Shown: positions 9,219 to 19,132, numbered from the stretch's first letter. The stretch is DNA of 64,000 bases from Tahibacter aquaticus (GCF_004363655.1 NZ_SNZH01000002.1:372001-436000); one strand, 5' to 3'. The notes: generated by a model from the sequence alone, not told the origin. Translations and numbers: made by a program.

Positions 9219-10418
9219 TCAATCCAGCGGAATGCGCCGCAGCATGATCGGCGCGGCACGCTGGCCCTCGCGCAGGCGCAGCTTGGTTTCGTCCCATTTC
9301 CAGATCTGGCTGTTGGCAATGTAGACAAAGCCGTTCGGCGTCAGCGCGCCGGTGGTCGGTTCGTTCAGATCGACGATGGCCGATTCCAGCGTCTCCACGC
9401 GGCTGATGCTGCGGCCGTCGCCGCTCAGGTGGGCTCGCAACACGCGGCCGGCGCCGAAGCCGTTCTGCACGCCGACGAGGTCGTTGCCCTGCAGGTAGAG
9501 CCCGTCGATGCCGCCGATCGCGGCGCTGCGCGGCGCGTCCAGCAGGCCGGCCTGGCCGCTGGCCGCATCGACGCGGCTGATGCCGTTGTAGACCGCGACA
9601 TAGACCGTATTGCGCTCGCTGTCGCAGGCCACGCCGTTGGCGGCGATGACGTGGCCGGGTTCGTCCCACAGGCTCAGCGCGGTGGCGCCGGGCTTGGCAT
9701 ACAGCAGCCGGCTTTCCTGGCTGTCGCTGGCGACGAGGCGGCCGTCGCCAAGCAGGCACAGGTCGTTGAGATAGCCTGCATCCGGTGCCGGCAGGCGCGC
9801 CTGTTCGCGCCCGTCGGCCAGGTTGAGCTTGAGCACGAAGGACTTGTCGCCGGCGTCGCGCCGGTTGGCGGTCGGGTTGACCGCGGCGTACAGCGTTTCG
9901 CCGTCGGCCGCGACGGTCAGGCCCAGCACGATCAGCGGCTCGTCGCTGGACCACAGCCGGGTCATCTTGCCGCGCGGGTCGACGGTATGGATCTGTGCGG
10001 CGTTGTAGCTGCCGATCACGTAGCGCTGGCGCATGCCGTCGTAGGCCAGTCCTTCGGGAATCTGCCCGTCGATATTGACCAGCACCTCGCGCTGGCCGCG
10101 TTCGCGCCGCTGCTGCTGGCGCTGCAGCCTGAGCTTGATGTTGCGGAATTCCTCGCTGGCCTGCAGGCCAGCGAAATCGCGCGGATTGATGCCCAGTTCC
10201 CAGCCGCGCCGGGCCAGCTTGTCCAGCCATTCCAGCGCGACATCGTCGCGGCCTGCATCGGCATTGAAGCGCGCCAGCATATAGGCGAGGTAATGCGCAT
10301 GCGGCTGGTCTTCGTAACGCTTGCCCAGCGCCGTGATGGCGCCGCCATGTTCGGCCGGCTGGGCCTGGGCCATCGCGGCGGCCAGCAGGGCCAGAATCAG
10401 ACAGGTTCGCCGTATCAC
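9219..10418 (-). CDS. Secreted SMP-30/NHL-like beta-propeller protein
   Basis: 399 residues from GTG 10418, chosen because GGAG lies 7 bases upstream and the start gives a clean signal peptide (IRRTCLILALLAAAMAQAQ). The frame continues 27 codons upstream with poor N-termini. After an alpha-helical N-terminal part (~residues 20-100), the remainder shows repeated blade-like strands (IPEGLAYD, YVIGSYN, LNDLCLLGDGRLVASDS, ANGVACD, GGIDGLYLQGNDLVGVQN, TPNGFVYIANSQIWKW). This resembles gluconolactonase/strictosidine-synthase-like propellers. The substrate is unknown and I cannot assign catalytic metal ligands. It converges on amtB across the REP pair. Confidence 0.7.
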   Translation of the reverse strand: MIRRTCLILALLAAAMAQAQPAEHGGAITALGKRYEDQPHAHYLAYMLARFNADAGRDDVALEWLDKLARRGWELGINPRDFAGLQASEEFRNIKLRLQRQQQRRERGQREVLVNIDGQIPEGLAYDGMRQRYVIGSYNAAQIHTVDPRGKMTRLWSSDEPLIVLGLTVAADGETLYAAVNPTANRRDAGDKSFVLKLNLADGREQARLPAPDAGYLNDLCLLGDGRLVASDSQESRLLYAKPGATALSLWDEPGHVIAANGVACDSERNTVYVAVYNGISRVDAASGQAGLLDAPRSAAIGGIDGLYLQGNDLVGVQNGFGAGRVLRAHLSGDGRSISRVETLESAIVDLNEPTTGALTPNGFVYIANSQIWKWDETKLRLREGQRAAPIMLRRIPLD

Positions 10419-10941
10419 GCCTTGCTCCCAGGTTGCCGGCGGCATGCCGCCGTGCGTTGCGGCGCGCACCGGCGTCATGACCGCAGGCCCGCGTCGCATG
10501 CTACCGCGGCGAGTGTCGCGCGCCGGCCGTTGCCGTAGCGAACGCCTGCCGCGGCAGCGCCGCTACAGCCACCCATGTTGCCAGCATTGCGCCTCGCTGT
10601 GCGCCGCCACGCCCGTTCGAAACCGCGGACAAGGATCAGGCCGCTGTGGACGCGCAGGTCGATGCCGCTGGCGGTCTGGCCTGCGGATGCGGCGTTCGAG
10701 GCAGAAGCCGATGGTCGAGGCAGTGGCTGTGGGCAGGCTGAGAGGGCGTTGTGCTATCCGGCGGATAGCCGGGCGTTGAAGAAACCCCGGTGCCTTCGGC
10801 CGCGAGACCCGGCGCAGCAGCATTACGGCGACGAATCGCACCAACGGGTCGCGGCGAAAGACACCGGAATTATTCGACGGAATTTGCGAGCCAGGACACC
10901 TGCGGCCTGCCGCCCACAATGGCCGAGCGGCTGCGCGCGTT
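10419..10941. other. Intergenic region without a supported gene
   Basis: 523 bases between two minus-strand genes. Short open frames cross it on both strands (for example 10563-10919, minus) but are Arg/Pro-rich with no family resemblance. I see no RNA gene or clear terminator. The part near 10419-10500 should carry the promoter of the propeller gene. Confidence 0.35.
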
Positions 10942-11568
10942 TCAGCGCGCAGTCGACAGCACGAAATTGTCGAACGTGGCGCTGGTGCCGGCCAGTTTCT
11001 GGCCGGCCACGACCAGGCCGCTACGGCCGCTGGCGAACTCGGTATCGCGCGCCTGGATGCTGGCTCCGCCCCTGGCCGACAGGCTCAGGCTGTCGCCGCG
11101 GCACTGTACCGTGAGCCGGGTATCGACACTGCCTGCCATGATGCTGCTGATCTTGCCCTGGGCAAGCAGGCTGGTCTGGCCGTTCTTCACCTTCACGATC
11201 GCGAGTACCGCATCGCCGCGCGCCACGAAGGCATAGAAATTCTGGTGATCCTGAAAGCGGCAGGCCAGGCCGCCGGAACCGGCGCCGATGCCGGCATAGA
11301 CGAACAGGTCGGCCTCGATGCGCACATCGCCGTCCCCGGCCTGGCGCGGTGCCGGCACAAAGCCCAGCGTGTTGTCGCTGACCGGCGTCATCTGGTATTT
11401 CCCGCTATCCGTATAGACGGCGAAACCCAGGTCGCTGGAGCGCGTGGCGGCCTTGTTCATCCAGCCGCTGGCGCGGCTGGAGAAATCGTCGCGCAGGATC
11501 TCGGCGGCGAAGGCGGGCAGGGCGGCCGTGGCCAGGCTGAGGGCGAGGGCAAGTGTGCGGATATGCAT
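10942..11568 (-). CDS. Secreted jelly-roll (DUF1080/LamG-like) protein
   Basis: 208 residues from ATG 11568, with GGAGG upstream and a signal peptide (MHIRTLALALSLATAALPAFA). The mature part begins ILRDDFSSRASGWMN and continues with beta-strands such as GDVRIEADLFVY, NFYAFVARGDAVLAIVKV and LTVQCRGDSLSLSARG. It ends VAGQKLAGTSATFDNFVLS. This order (DDF ... W ... YAF ... FDNF) is typical of concanavalin-like domains of the 3-keto-glycoside hydrolase/LamG type. No catalytic residues can be assigned, so it may only bind sugar. It is divergent from the sigma factor gene. Confidence 0.7.
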   Translation of the reverse strand: MHIRTLALALSLATAALPAFAAEILRDDFSSRASGWMNKAATRSSDLGFAVYTDSGKYQMTPVSDNTLGFVPAPRQAGDGDVRIEADLFVYAGIGAGSGGLACRFQDHQNFYAFVARGDAVLAIVKVKNGQTSLLAQGKISSIMAGSVDTRLTVQCRGDSLSLSARGGASIQARDTEFASGRSGLVVAGQKLAGTSATFDNFVLSTAR

Positions 11569-11841
11569 GGGAACCTCCGGTGACGGCACCATGCCGTCCT
11601 GCTGCGCAGTACGCGGAAAGCCGGCGATTTCTCCGCGCGGGCCGTGGCGGAGAATCCGGCGCGGTTTTGCGTATCGCCGGGTATCCCTGTGCGCTCTGTC
11701 GAGTTCCCTGCCATGCACGCCGAAATCCGCCGCATCGCCGTCCGGCTTCGCCACCACGCCGGCACACCGCACGACCCGGCACCGCGCCCGCGCCCCTGTC
11801 TGCGGGTACGCCAGCCCGCTGCCGGCTTATGCTTGGCCCCT

Positions 11842-12414
11842 ATGGACGAACGCGCAGACATCACCGGCTGGATAAGGCATTGGCAGGAAGGCGACGCGCA
11901 GGCGCGCGATCGCGTATTTGCCCAGTTGTACGGCGAGCTCAGACGTCTGGCGGCCGTCGTGCTGCGCAGCGAGTCCGGCCACGACACCTTGCAGCCCACC
12001 GCCCTGCTCAACGATGCGTTGATCAAGCTGATCGAGGCGCGCAAGGCGCCGGCGGCGGAAGATCGCAGCCACTTCGTGCGCATCGTCGCCCGCGCCATGC
12101 GCCAGATCCTGGTCGACCGCGCACGGCGCAAGCTCGCCGACAAGCGCGGCGCCGGCGTAGTGCCGGAATCGCTGGATGCGGGCCTGGAGATTCCGCTCAT
12201 GGCCAATCCGGCCGAGCTGGTCGCCCTGGACGACGCCCTGGCCACGCTGGCCGAGCTTGATCCGCGCGCCGCTGCCGTGGTCGAGCTGCGCGTATTCGCC
12301 GGCCTGACCATCGACGAGGCGGCGCAGGCGCTGGACATCAGTCCTTCTTCGGTCAACCGCGAATGGGCACATGCCTGCGCCTGGCTCAAGAGCGACGTGT
12401 TCGCGCCGGACTGA
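11842..12414 (+). CDS. ECF-type RNA polymerase sigma factor (TIGR02999-like)
   Basis: 190 residues from ATG 11842. The frame is open further upstream, but homologues of this class begin close to this Met. Region 2 is seen around AQLYGELRRLAAVVLRS and FVRIVARAMRQILVDRARRK. Region 4 is the C-terminal helix-turn-helix (LTIDEAAQALDISPSSVNREW). The family is typified by this ALLNDALIKL / RHFVRIAARAMR pattern and is usually paired with receptor Ser/Thr kinases, as here: the kinase gene starts 9 bases after the stop. No ribosome-binding site is evident; TATGCT lies just upstream, so the message might be nearly leaderless. Confidence 0.88.
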   Translation: MDERADITGWIRHWQEGDAQARDRVFAQLYGELRRLAAVVLRSESGHDTLQPTALLNDALIKLIEARKAPAAEDRSHFVRIVARAMRQILVDRARRKLADKRGAGVVPESLDAGLEIPLMANPAELVALDDALATLAELDPRAAAVVELRVFAGLTIDEAAQALDISPSSVNREWAHACAWLKSDVFAPD

Positions 12415-12423
12415 GCCGCCCCC

Positions 12424-14829
12424 ATGGACGCTGCCGAATACCTGCGCCGCAAGCAGCATTTCATCGAACTGCTGGAACTCGATCCGGCCGCGCGCGAACG
12501 CGCGCTGGACGCGCTGGGCGCCGATGATCCCGTCCTGGCCGCGGTGCTGCGGCGCCAGCTCGCCGCCGGCGAGGTCAGCGTTCCGCTGCTCGACAGCACG
12601 CCGCAAAGCCTGGCTACGCCGCCGCAGCTGGCCCACTACCGCCTGCTGCGCGAACTCGGCCGCGGCGGCATGGGCCAGGTCTGGCTGGCCGAGCGCCGCC
12701 TGGGCGAGGCGGCGCAGCGGGTGGCGCTCAAGCAGATCCTGCACGGCCATTGGACGGAGGAAGACCGGCGCCGCTTCGAGCGCGAAATGCGCATCCTTGC
12801 CGCGCTGGACCATCCGCACATAGCACCGCTGGTCGACGCCGGCAGCGACGAACGCGGCGCGCCGTTCCTGGCCACGGCCTACGTCGAGGGTGAACGCCTG
12901 GACCGGCACTGCGAGCTGCACGGCCTCAATCTGGTCGCGCGCGTGCAGCTGGCCTGCCAGCTTGCTGATGCGGTGGCGTATGCGCACAGGCAGTGGGTAG
13001 TGCATCGCGACATCAAGCCGTCGAACATTCTGGTCAGCAGCGACGGCAACGTGCGGCTGCTCGATTTCGGCATTGCCCGGCTGCTGGGCGAAGACGCCAT
13101 CACCGCCAGCGGCTGCAGCCAGCTGACCTTGCGCTACGCCGCGCCGGAACAGCTGCAGGGACGTAGCGACGCCGGTGTCGGCAGTGACATCTATTCGCTC
13201 GGCGCGGTGCTGTATGAGCTGCTGACCGGGCGCTCGCCCTATGGCGAGTTGACCGACGGCAAGGCGCTGGTGGCGGCCATCCTGAGCCACAGCCCGCTGC
13301 CGCCCTCGCGCGTAGGCACGCTGCGCGGCCTCAATCGCGACCTCGACGCGATCTGCCTCAAGGCGCTGCGCAAGGAGCCGCAGCAGCGTTACCTCAGTGC
13401 CGAGGCCCTGCTCGGCGACCTGCAGCGCTGGCTGCGCGGCGAAGCGGTGGAGGCGCGCCGCGGCGAGCGCGGCTACCGCCTGCGCAGCACCCTGCGCCAA
13501 TACTGGCCCTGGCTGACGGCGATGGCGGCGGCGGCGGCGTTTCTTGTTTTCCACCTGTACCGCGTCGAGCAGCAGCTGCAGCAGACCCAGCGCGAGCGCG
13601 ACAAGGCGAAGGCGGCGGCGGCTTATCTCGGGCAGCTGTTCGACGCTGCCAGTCCGTCTGAAACCAAGGCCGGCACGCTGAGCGCGCAGGAGCTGCTGCG
13701 GCGCAGCAGCAAGCGCCTGCTGGAGCAGGGCGACACGATCCACGGCATGGGCGACGCCGCCCGCGGCCACATGCTCAATGCCGCCGCGCGCGTGATGAGC
13801 AAACAGGGCCTGGTGGACGAGGCCGAACCGCTGTACCGCCGCGCGTTGGCACTGTGGCTGAAGAATCCAGCCCCACCCGAGGACGACATTTCCGACGGGC
13901 TGCACGAACTGGGCGCAATCCAGTACGGTCGCGGTGACTATGCCGGCGCGCTGGTACTGGAACAGCAGGCGATCGCGCGGCGCGAGGCCATGGGCGATGC
14001 GGACAGCTACGTGCTCGGTGTGCTGCTGAGCAATGCGGCCGTCTACCGATTGATGTTGGGCGACCGCAAGGGCTCGCGCGCCGACCTGCGACGCGCCGCG
14101 GCCGTGCTCAAGGCCAACCTGCCCGGTTCGCGCGCCAACTACTCCGTCACGCTGAGCAGCCTGGGCATGACCGAGCTGTACCTGGGCAATGCCGAACAGG
14201 GCCGCATTCACCTGCTGGAGGCGCGCGCGCAGGACGCCGAGCTGGTGCCGAAGCGGTTGCCGGGGCGGCTGCAGATCGACCGCGGCATCGCCGCCGGCCT
14301 GCGCGAACTGCGCCGCGACGCCGAGGCCGAGGCGGCCTATGCGCAGGTGCTGGCCGATGCGCGCGCGTTCTACGGCGATACGCACGTGGAAGTCGCGCGC
14401 ATCCAGCATTCGCAATTGCAGCTGCACCTGTTGCGCCAGGACTGGCCGCGGGCGCTGGCGCTGATCGACGAAATCCGGGCGCTGGAGACGCGCCTGCTCG
14501 CGCAGAACAATCCGCGCCTGCTGTCACTGCAGGCCGACCGCGCGCGCATCCATCTGGCGCACGAGCAATGGGCTGAAGCCGAAGCCCTGCTGGCGGCTGT
14601 CGTTGCCGCGCGCGGCAATGCGTTCGCGGTGGAGCATTCCAGCGTCGATGCGGAACGCACCGCCCTGGCCTATGCGCGCTGCCGGCTGCAGCCGGCAGCA
14701 GCGGCGCAGGACGTGCTGGCTCAGGCCGTCGTTGCACTGCGCGAACGGCCGCCGCTGCCGCACGCCTGGCTGGCCCTGGCCGAGGGCTGGCTTGGTGACT
14801 GCAGCCTGCGCGTGGCGTCCGAGCGCTAG
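12424..14829 (+). CDS. Membrane-anchored Ser/Thr protein kinase with TPR sensor region
   Basis: 801 residues. A Hanks-type kinase domain spans about residues 72-340: glycine loop LGRGGMGQVW, catalytic Lys103 (VALKQIL), HRD Asp196 (VVHRDIKPSN), DFG Asp214 and the APE-like YAAPEQL. All key residues are present, so it should be active. One transmembrane segment follows near 360-378 (WLTAMAAAAAFLVFHLY). The rest is a periplasmic helical region of tetratricopeptide-like repeats (LYRRALALWL, LHELGAIQYGRGDYAGALVLEQQAI). Co-transcribed with the ECF factor, it probably relays an envelope signal to it by phosphorylation, as proposed for similar pairs. The target is unknown. Confidence 0.9.
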   Translation: MDAAEYLRRKQHFIELLELDPAARERALDALGADDPVLAAVLRRQLAAGEVSVPLLDSTPQSLATPPQLAHYRLLRELGRGGMGQVWLAERRLGEAAQRVALKQILHGHWTEEDRRRFEREMRILAALDHPHIAPLVDAGSDERGAPFLATAYVEGERLDRHCELHGLNLVARVQLACQLADAVAYAHRQWVVHRDIKPSNILVSSDGNVRLLDFGIARLLGEDAITASGCSQLTLRYAAPEQLQGRSDAGVGSDIYSLGAVLYELLTGRSPYGELTDGKALVAAILSHSPLPPSRVGTLRGLNRDLDAICLKALRKEPQQRYLSAEALLGDLQRWLRGEAVEARRGERGYRLRSTLRQYWPWLTAMAAAAAFLVFHLYRVEQQLQQTQRERDKAKAAAAYLGQLFDAASPSETKAGTLSAQELLRRSSKRLLEQGDTIHGMGDAARGHMLNAAARVMSKQGLVDEAEPLYRRALALWLKNPAPPEDDISDGLHELGAIQYGRGDYAGALVLEQQAIARREAMGDADSYVLGVLLSNAAVYRLMLGDRKGSRADLRRAAAVLKANLPGSRANYSVTLSSLGMTELYLGNAEQGRIHLLEARAQDAELVPKRLPGRLQIDRGIAAGLRELRRDAEAEAAYAQVLADARAFYGDTHVEVARIQHSQLQLHLLRQDWPRALALIDEIRALETRLLAQNNPRLLSLQADRARIHLAHEQWAEAEALLAAVVAARGNAFAVEHSSVDAERTALAYARCRLQPAAAAQDVLAQAVVALRERPPLPHAWLALAEGWLGDCSLRVASER

Positions 14830-15249
14830 CCGAGCCGAGGCCGCGCGGCGCGATCAGGGCAGGCACGCGGGTGCGAAAGCGCCGCCGCGCGGAGGAAACG
14901 CCGCGCGAACGCGTACTGCGGGGAGCGCACTCCTGCGCGCCGCGTGCCGCCGCCATGTCCAGACTGCACTACACCCCACGGCCTTGGCGCCGCTGTTGCC
15001 GCGCGCCGCACCCGGCCGATACCTGCGTGCCCGCCCCGGCTTCGGCGGCGGCCTGCATCGCTGCCGCGCCTGCGCGTAGCGCCGCAGCCGGGGCGGTCGG
15101 TCACCCGAAGCGGCCACATTCACGACAATCTGTAATAAGTTAATAAATGGTAAATGTGCGAAATGGCCTGCACGCCACCGCCGCGAAGAAAACGCCGCTG
15201 CAGCGCGTACTGCGAACTGCGCGCCACCGCGCCCTCGCTAACTTCCACT
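14830..15249. other. Intergenic region with a diverged 45-base duplication
   Basis: 420 bases with no supported gene. 14882-14928 and 15179-15222 share about 80 percent identity in the same order (CGCCGCG, AAACGCCGC, CGCGTACTGCG). An AT-rich island at 15125-15160 (TAATAAGTTAATAAATGG) is the best promoter candidate for the following gene. Confidence 0.4.
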
Positions 15250-16647
15250 ATGAATAGGCCCACCATGCACAAGATCGGATTGCCCCTGGCGCTAACCCTG
15301 GTATCGCTGTTCGGCACCGCCTCCGCCCACGTAGGTCCGGTCGATCCGTCCTTCGGCGATGCGGGCATGCGCAACTACGGCTTCCAGCCGGTCAACAGCA
15401 GCACGCAGCAAGACTACGCCTCGGTGGGCTGCGCGGCCGCAGACGGTACGTTCACCGCCACCGGCATCGCCTCGGGCCAGAACCGCATCGTCACCCTGCG
15501 GCTGCTGCCCAACGGCGAATACGACAAGAGCTTCGGCTTCGAAGGTCGCGTCAGCGTGTCGTTGTCAGGCAGCTACAACGATTTCGTGCCCGGCCTGTGC
15601 CAGCCCGACGGACACATGGTCATGGCGCGCGCCACCACCGGCAACGGCGGCGAGCAGGATCTGCAGATCCTGCGCGTGCTCAAGCACACGGGTCAGCTCG
15701 ACGTGGCCGGTTTTGGCAACAGCGGTCTGGTCCACATCGACCTCGACACCTACTTCCCCGGCCAGCTTGGCTCCCAGGAAATGCCGCTGGGCGTCAATGC
15801 GCTGTCCAATGGCGATATCGCCGTGACGGGCCAGACCCGGCTCACCGACGGCAGTCGCCGCGGTTTCGTCGTCCTGCTCGCATCCACTGGCGCTGTCCGC
15901 GGTGTGCGCGTGTTGGAGTCGGGCGCGTTTGAAAGTGCGAATACCGCCGTCGACGCGCCCGCCGACGGCTCGCCCAACGGGAAAATCTGGGTATTTGGCA
16001 AGGAGTTCGACTACGCCGGCGCCTACCGCGTCACGCTCGACCGGCAGACCCTGCAACCTGTCGGCCCGGTTGCCAAGGCCACCTACAATCCCAGCAGCGT
16101 GGTGGCACTGGGCAGCGGCCGCGCGGTCGACGCCGAGACGGTGGTGATGCCTGCGGCGGTGCAAAGCCCCGTCCCTGGCGTGCGGCCGAGTGCGCTGCTG
16201 TTCGTGTTCCACCGCGATCAGGGTACGTTCGTGGCACTCCCGTCGGCCACGATGGCGGGCGACATCCTGGAGCTGGCGCTAACGCCGGGACACCAGACTG
16301 TGACCGTGCTGCCGGGACGGCGCGTGCTGGTGGCGGCCTCGGCGAAATCCCCCGGTGCGAGGGTGGATGACGGCATCTACCTGGGCATGGCTCGCATCGG
16401 CAGGACGACCGGCGGCAACCGGGTCGAACCTGGCTTCGTCGGCGCCGCCGCGTTGCCCGCTGCGTTCGAGGCGCCATCGCCGTCCTGCTTCGGCTCCGGC
16501 GTTGCCCACAAGGTCTCGCGCCTGACCCTGTGGCTGGGCATGCCGGTGCTGGTCGGCAGCGTCAACCAGACGTGCGCTACCGCCGGCGACGATTACCTGG
16601 TCGCCCGCATCCGCCCGGATTACCTGTTTGCCGACGGCCTGGACTGA
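15250..16647 (+). CDS. Secreted protein with delta-60-like repeats and C-terminal FADGLD
   Basis: 465 residues from ATG 15250; a second ATG at 15265 gives the same signal peptide (MHKIGLPLALTLVSLFGTASA). The mature N-terminus VGPVDPSFGDAGMRNY and the recurring units (NRIVTLRLLPNGEYDKSFG, LQILRVLKHTGQLDVAGFG) match the delta-60 beta-propeller repeat pattern, in which D-x-x-FG ends each unit. The later half is beta-rich without clear motifs. The last residues FADGLD resemble the end of the sugar dehydrogenase at 58441. No enzymatic residues are visible. It is probably extracellular or surface-attached. Confidence 0.7.
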   Translation: MNRPTMHKIGLPLALTLVSLFGTASAHVGPVDPSFGDAGMRNYGFQPVNSSTQQDYASVGCAAADGTFTATGIASGQNRIVTLRLLPNGEYDKSFGFEGRVSVSLSGSYNDFVPGLCQPDGHMVMARATTGNGGEQDLQILRVLKHTGQLDVAGFGNSGLVHIDLDTYFPGQLGSQEMPLGVNALSNGDIAVTGQTRLTDGSRRGFVVLLASTGAVRGVRVLESGAFESANTAVDAPADGSPNGKIWVFGKEFDYAGAYRVTLDRQTLQPVGPVAKATYNPSSVVALGSGRAVDAETVVMPAAVQSPVPGVRPSALLFVFHRDQGTFVALPSATMAGDILELALTPGHQTVTVLPGRRVLVAASAKSPGARVDDGIYLGMARIGRTTGGNRVEPGFVGAAALPAAFEAPSPSCFGSGVAHKVSRLTLWLGMPVLVGSVNQTCATAGDDYLVARIRPDYLFADGLD

Positions 16648-16653
16648 GCCGGT

Positions 16654-17571
16654 CTACACCGCCTGTCCAAACGCGCGCAGCAGGAAGTCGATGAACACGC
16701 GCAGGCGCAGCGGCATGTGGCGCGCGCCGGCGTACAGCAGCGAGAACGGGCGCGAGCGGCCGCCGTAGTCCTGCAGCACTTCGTGCAGGCTGCCGCGGGC
16801 CAGGTCGTCCTCGACGATGAAGCGGTAGGTCTGCAGCAGCCCGGCGCCGTGGCGCACCAGCGTGACGGCGCTGAGCAGCTGTTCGCGTGTATGGATTTGT
16901 CCCGAAGTTTCTACTTCCACATCGACGCCGTCGCGGCGGAACAGCCAGGGTACCGGCTGGCCGCTGCGCGGCAGCAGGAACTGCAGGCAGTCGTGGCCGG
17001 CCAGCGCGTCCGGCGATAGCGGCGTGCCGGCGCGGGCGAAGTAGCCGGGCGTGGCCACGACCACCAGTTCCGCGTCGATCAACTTGCGCGCCACCAGGCT
17101 GGAGTCGGGCTGGGCGCGGCCGCGCACGGCCAGGTCGTAGCCTTCGGCCAGCAGATCCACGTTGCGGTCGCTGAGCTGCAGATCCAGCTGCACCTCCGGA
17201 TGCTGGGCGCGGAACTGCGGCAGCAGCGGCAGGATGCGGTAGTGGCCCAGCGGCGTGGGCAGGCTGATGCGCAAGGTGCCGGACGCCTTTTGCTGCTGGC
17301 CGCTGAGTTCGCGCTCGGCCTCGGCCAGCTGGTTGAGCGCCTGGCGGCACTGCAGGAAATAGGCCCGGCCGTCGTCGGTCAGGCGCACCTGGCGCGTGGT
17401 GCGGGAAAACAGGCGCACACCCAGGCGCTGTTCCAGCCGGCTGATGGCGCGGCTGACCGCCGCTGGCGTGAGGCCCGCCCTGGCTGCGGCGGCGGTAAAG
17501 CTGGATTGCTCAGCAGTCAGGCAGAACAGCTCGATGCTGCCGAGCATGAGATCGTCGAATTGCCGGCTCAT
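16654..17571 (-). CDS. LysR-family transcriptional regulator
   Basis: 305 residues. The N-terminal winged helix-turn-helix (ELFCLTAEQSSFTAAAARAGLTPAAVSRAISRLE, residues ~14-47) is followed by the RLFSRTTRQVRLTDDG wing. The C-terminal part is a periplasmic-binding-protein-like effector domain with the usual GTLRISLP start and the DLAVRGRAQPDSSLVARKL segment of the subgroup acting on oxidoreductase genes. It is divergent from the nitronate monooxygenase gene across 233 bases, which suggests it regulates that gene and itself. Confidence 0.92.
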   Translation of the reverse strand: MSRQFDDLMLGSIELFCLTAEQSSFTAAAARAGLTPAAVSRAISRLEQRLGVRLFSRTTRQVRLTDDGRAYFLQCRQALNQLAEAERELSGQQQKASGTLRISLPTPLGHYRILPLLPQFRAQHPEVQLDLQLSDRNVDLLAEGYDLAVRGRAQPDSSLVARKLIDAELVVVATPGYFARAGTPLSPDALAGHDCLQFLLPRSGQPVPWLFRRDGVDVEVETSGQIHTREQLLSAVTLVRHGAGLLQTYRFIVEDDLARGSLHEVLQDYGGRSRPFSLLYAGARHMPLRLRVFIDFLLRAFGQAV

Positions 17572-17804
17572 TGCTTACATCAGGTAATGAATGAATTGAA
17601 TGATGCGGGATTACTTCGCCGGGCGCATGCAATTACTGTCGTGTACGCACTCGGCAGCGGCAGCTAGCCTTGTGCACCGCCTGCAGCGATGCAGCACGGG
17701 TCGTGCGGCAGGCCAGCGATTGCCACCGCCGGCGTGCTGTCGGGCGTGGGATTGTTTGGCGGTCCAGGTGGGTTTTCCGAATCTGTCCTAGCAGGAGCAA
17801 GCCC

Positions 17805-18923
17805 ATGAACATGTGGAAACGTAGCGAACTGATGCGTCGGCTGGATCTGTCCCTGCCGCTGGTCCAGGGGCCGTTCGGCGGCGGGCTGTCGTCGGTGGAT
17901 CTGGCCGTGGCGGTCAGCGAGGCGGGTGGCCTGGGCTCCTTCGGCGTGCATCATCTGGAAGCCGCGGCGATCACTGCGGTAGCCGCCGATATCCGCGCCC
18001 GCAGCGCGCGGCCGTTTGCCCTGAATCTGTGGATTCCCCACGACGGCAGCGACGAGGCTCACGCCGATGCGGCGCAATTTGCCGCCTACCTCGCGCCGCT
18101 GGCGCCGTATTTCGCCGAACTGGGCCTGCCCCTGCCCACGCCGCCGGCGCGCTATGCGCCGCCCTATGCGCAGCAGATCGACGCGGTGCTGGCGGCGCGG
18201 CCGGCGGTTTTCAGTTTCGTCTACGGCATACCGGCCGCCGATGTGCTGGCGCGCTGCCGCGAGCTGGACATTTTCACGCTGGGTGCGGCGACGACACCGG
18301 CCGAGGCGCTGGCCCTGGTCCAGGCCGGTGTCGACGGCGTCGTCGCCACGGGCTTCGAGGCCGGCGGCCACCGCGTGTCGTTCCTGCGTCCGGCCGAGGA
18401 TTGCCTGACCGGCACCCTGGCCCTGCTGCCCCAGGTCGCCGACGCAGTGGCCGCGCCGGTCGTGGCCGCCGGCGGCATTGCCGACGGCCGCGGTATCGCT
18501 GCCGCGCTGGCACTGGGCGCGCAGGCAGTGCAGATCGGCACGGGCTTCCTGGCTTGCCGCGAGTCGGGCACGCATGATCTGCACAGGCGCCGCCTGCTCG
18601 GCGAAGACGCTGGCGATACCGCGCTCACCCGCGCCTTCAGCGGCCGGCTTGCGCGTGGCCTGCGCAATCGCTTCATGCACGAGATCGGCGCAGCGGCGAC
18701 TGCGCCCTATCCAATCCAGGGCTGGCTCAGCGGCCGCCTGCGCGCCGCCGCCATCGCCCAGGGCCGCGGTGACCTGATGTCGCTGTGGAGCGGACAGTCC
18801 GCACCCCTGCTCAGCCGCGGCGAACCCCTGGCGGCGGCGGACTACATCGCGCGGCTGATGAGCCAGGCGCAACAGGCGATAGCCCGCCTGGGAAGCCTGG
18901 CCGGCCGGCAGGAGCAAGAGTGA
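17805..18923 (+). CDS. Nitronate monooxygenase (2-nitropropane dioxygenase-like)
   Basis: 372 residues from ATG 17805, with GCAGGAG upstream. It is a TIM-barrel flavoprotein: the FMN site is marked by LVQGPFGGGLSSVDLAVAVSEAGGLGSFG, VDGVVATGFEAGGHR and VVAAGGIADGRGIAAALALGAQAVQIGTGF. These, in this order, define the NMO family that oxidises alkyl nitronates such as propionate 3-nitronate. The His within EAGGHR matches the proposed catalytic base. It is flanked by the divergent LysR gene, a typical arrangement for a detoxification gene. The exact substrate is not determinable. Confidence 0.88.
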   Translation: MNMWKRSELMRRLDLSLPLVQGPFGGGLSSVDLAVAVSEAGGLGSFGVHHLEAAAITAVAADIRARSARPFALNLWIPHDGSDEAHADAAQFAAYLAPLAPYFAELGLPLPTPPARYAPPYAQQIDAVLAARPAVFSFVYGIPAADVLARCRELDIFTLGAATTPAEALALVQAGVDGVVATGFEAGGHRVSFLRPAEDCLTGTLALLPQVADAVAAPVVAAGGIADGRGIAAALALGAQAVQIGTGFLACRESGTHDLHRRRLLGEDAGDTALTRAFSGRLARGLRNRFMHEIGAAATAPYPIQGWLSGRLRAAAIAQGRGDLMSLWSGQSAPLLSRGEPLAAADYIARLMSQAQQAIARLGSLAGRQEQE

Positions 18924-19132
18924 GAAAGTAGCAAAAGTCCCAAACGCCACGCCCAGCGCCGCGGCGTTCTTCACGCCCGCCTAACGCGGCTGCGGCCGCC
19001 GGCGAATTCGCGCCGCAACAGCGCACTTGCCGTTGCGCGGCGATTGCGCATAAGTTCTGTCTTCAGCGGTTCGTGGCAGCGCGCGGCAGCGCTTGCCCTG
19101 GGGGCAGGGGAACGGACCGGACGGAGGAATTC

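Noticed and set aside
10563-11114. Open frames on both strands in the gap after the propeller gene
   Set aside because: Arg/Pro-rich composition, no credible start region and no family resemblance; partly shadows of the jelly-roll protein gene.
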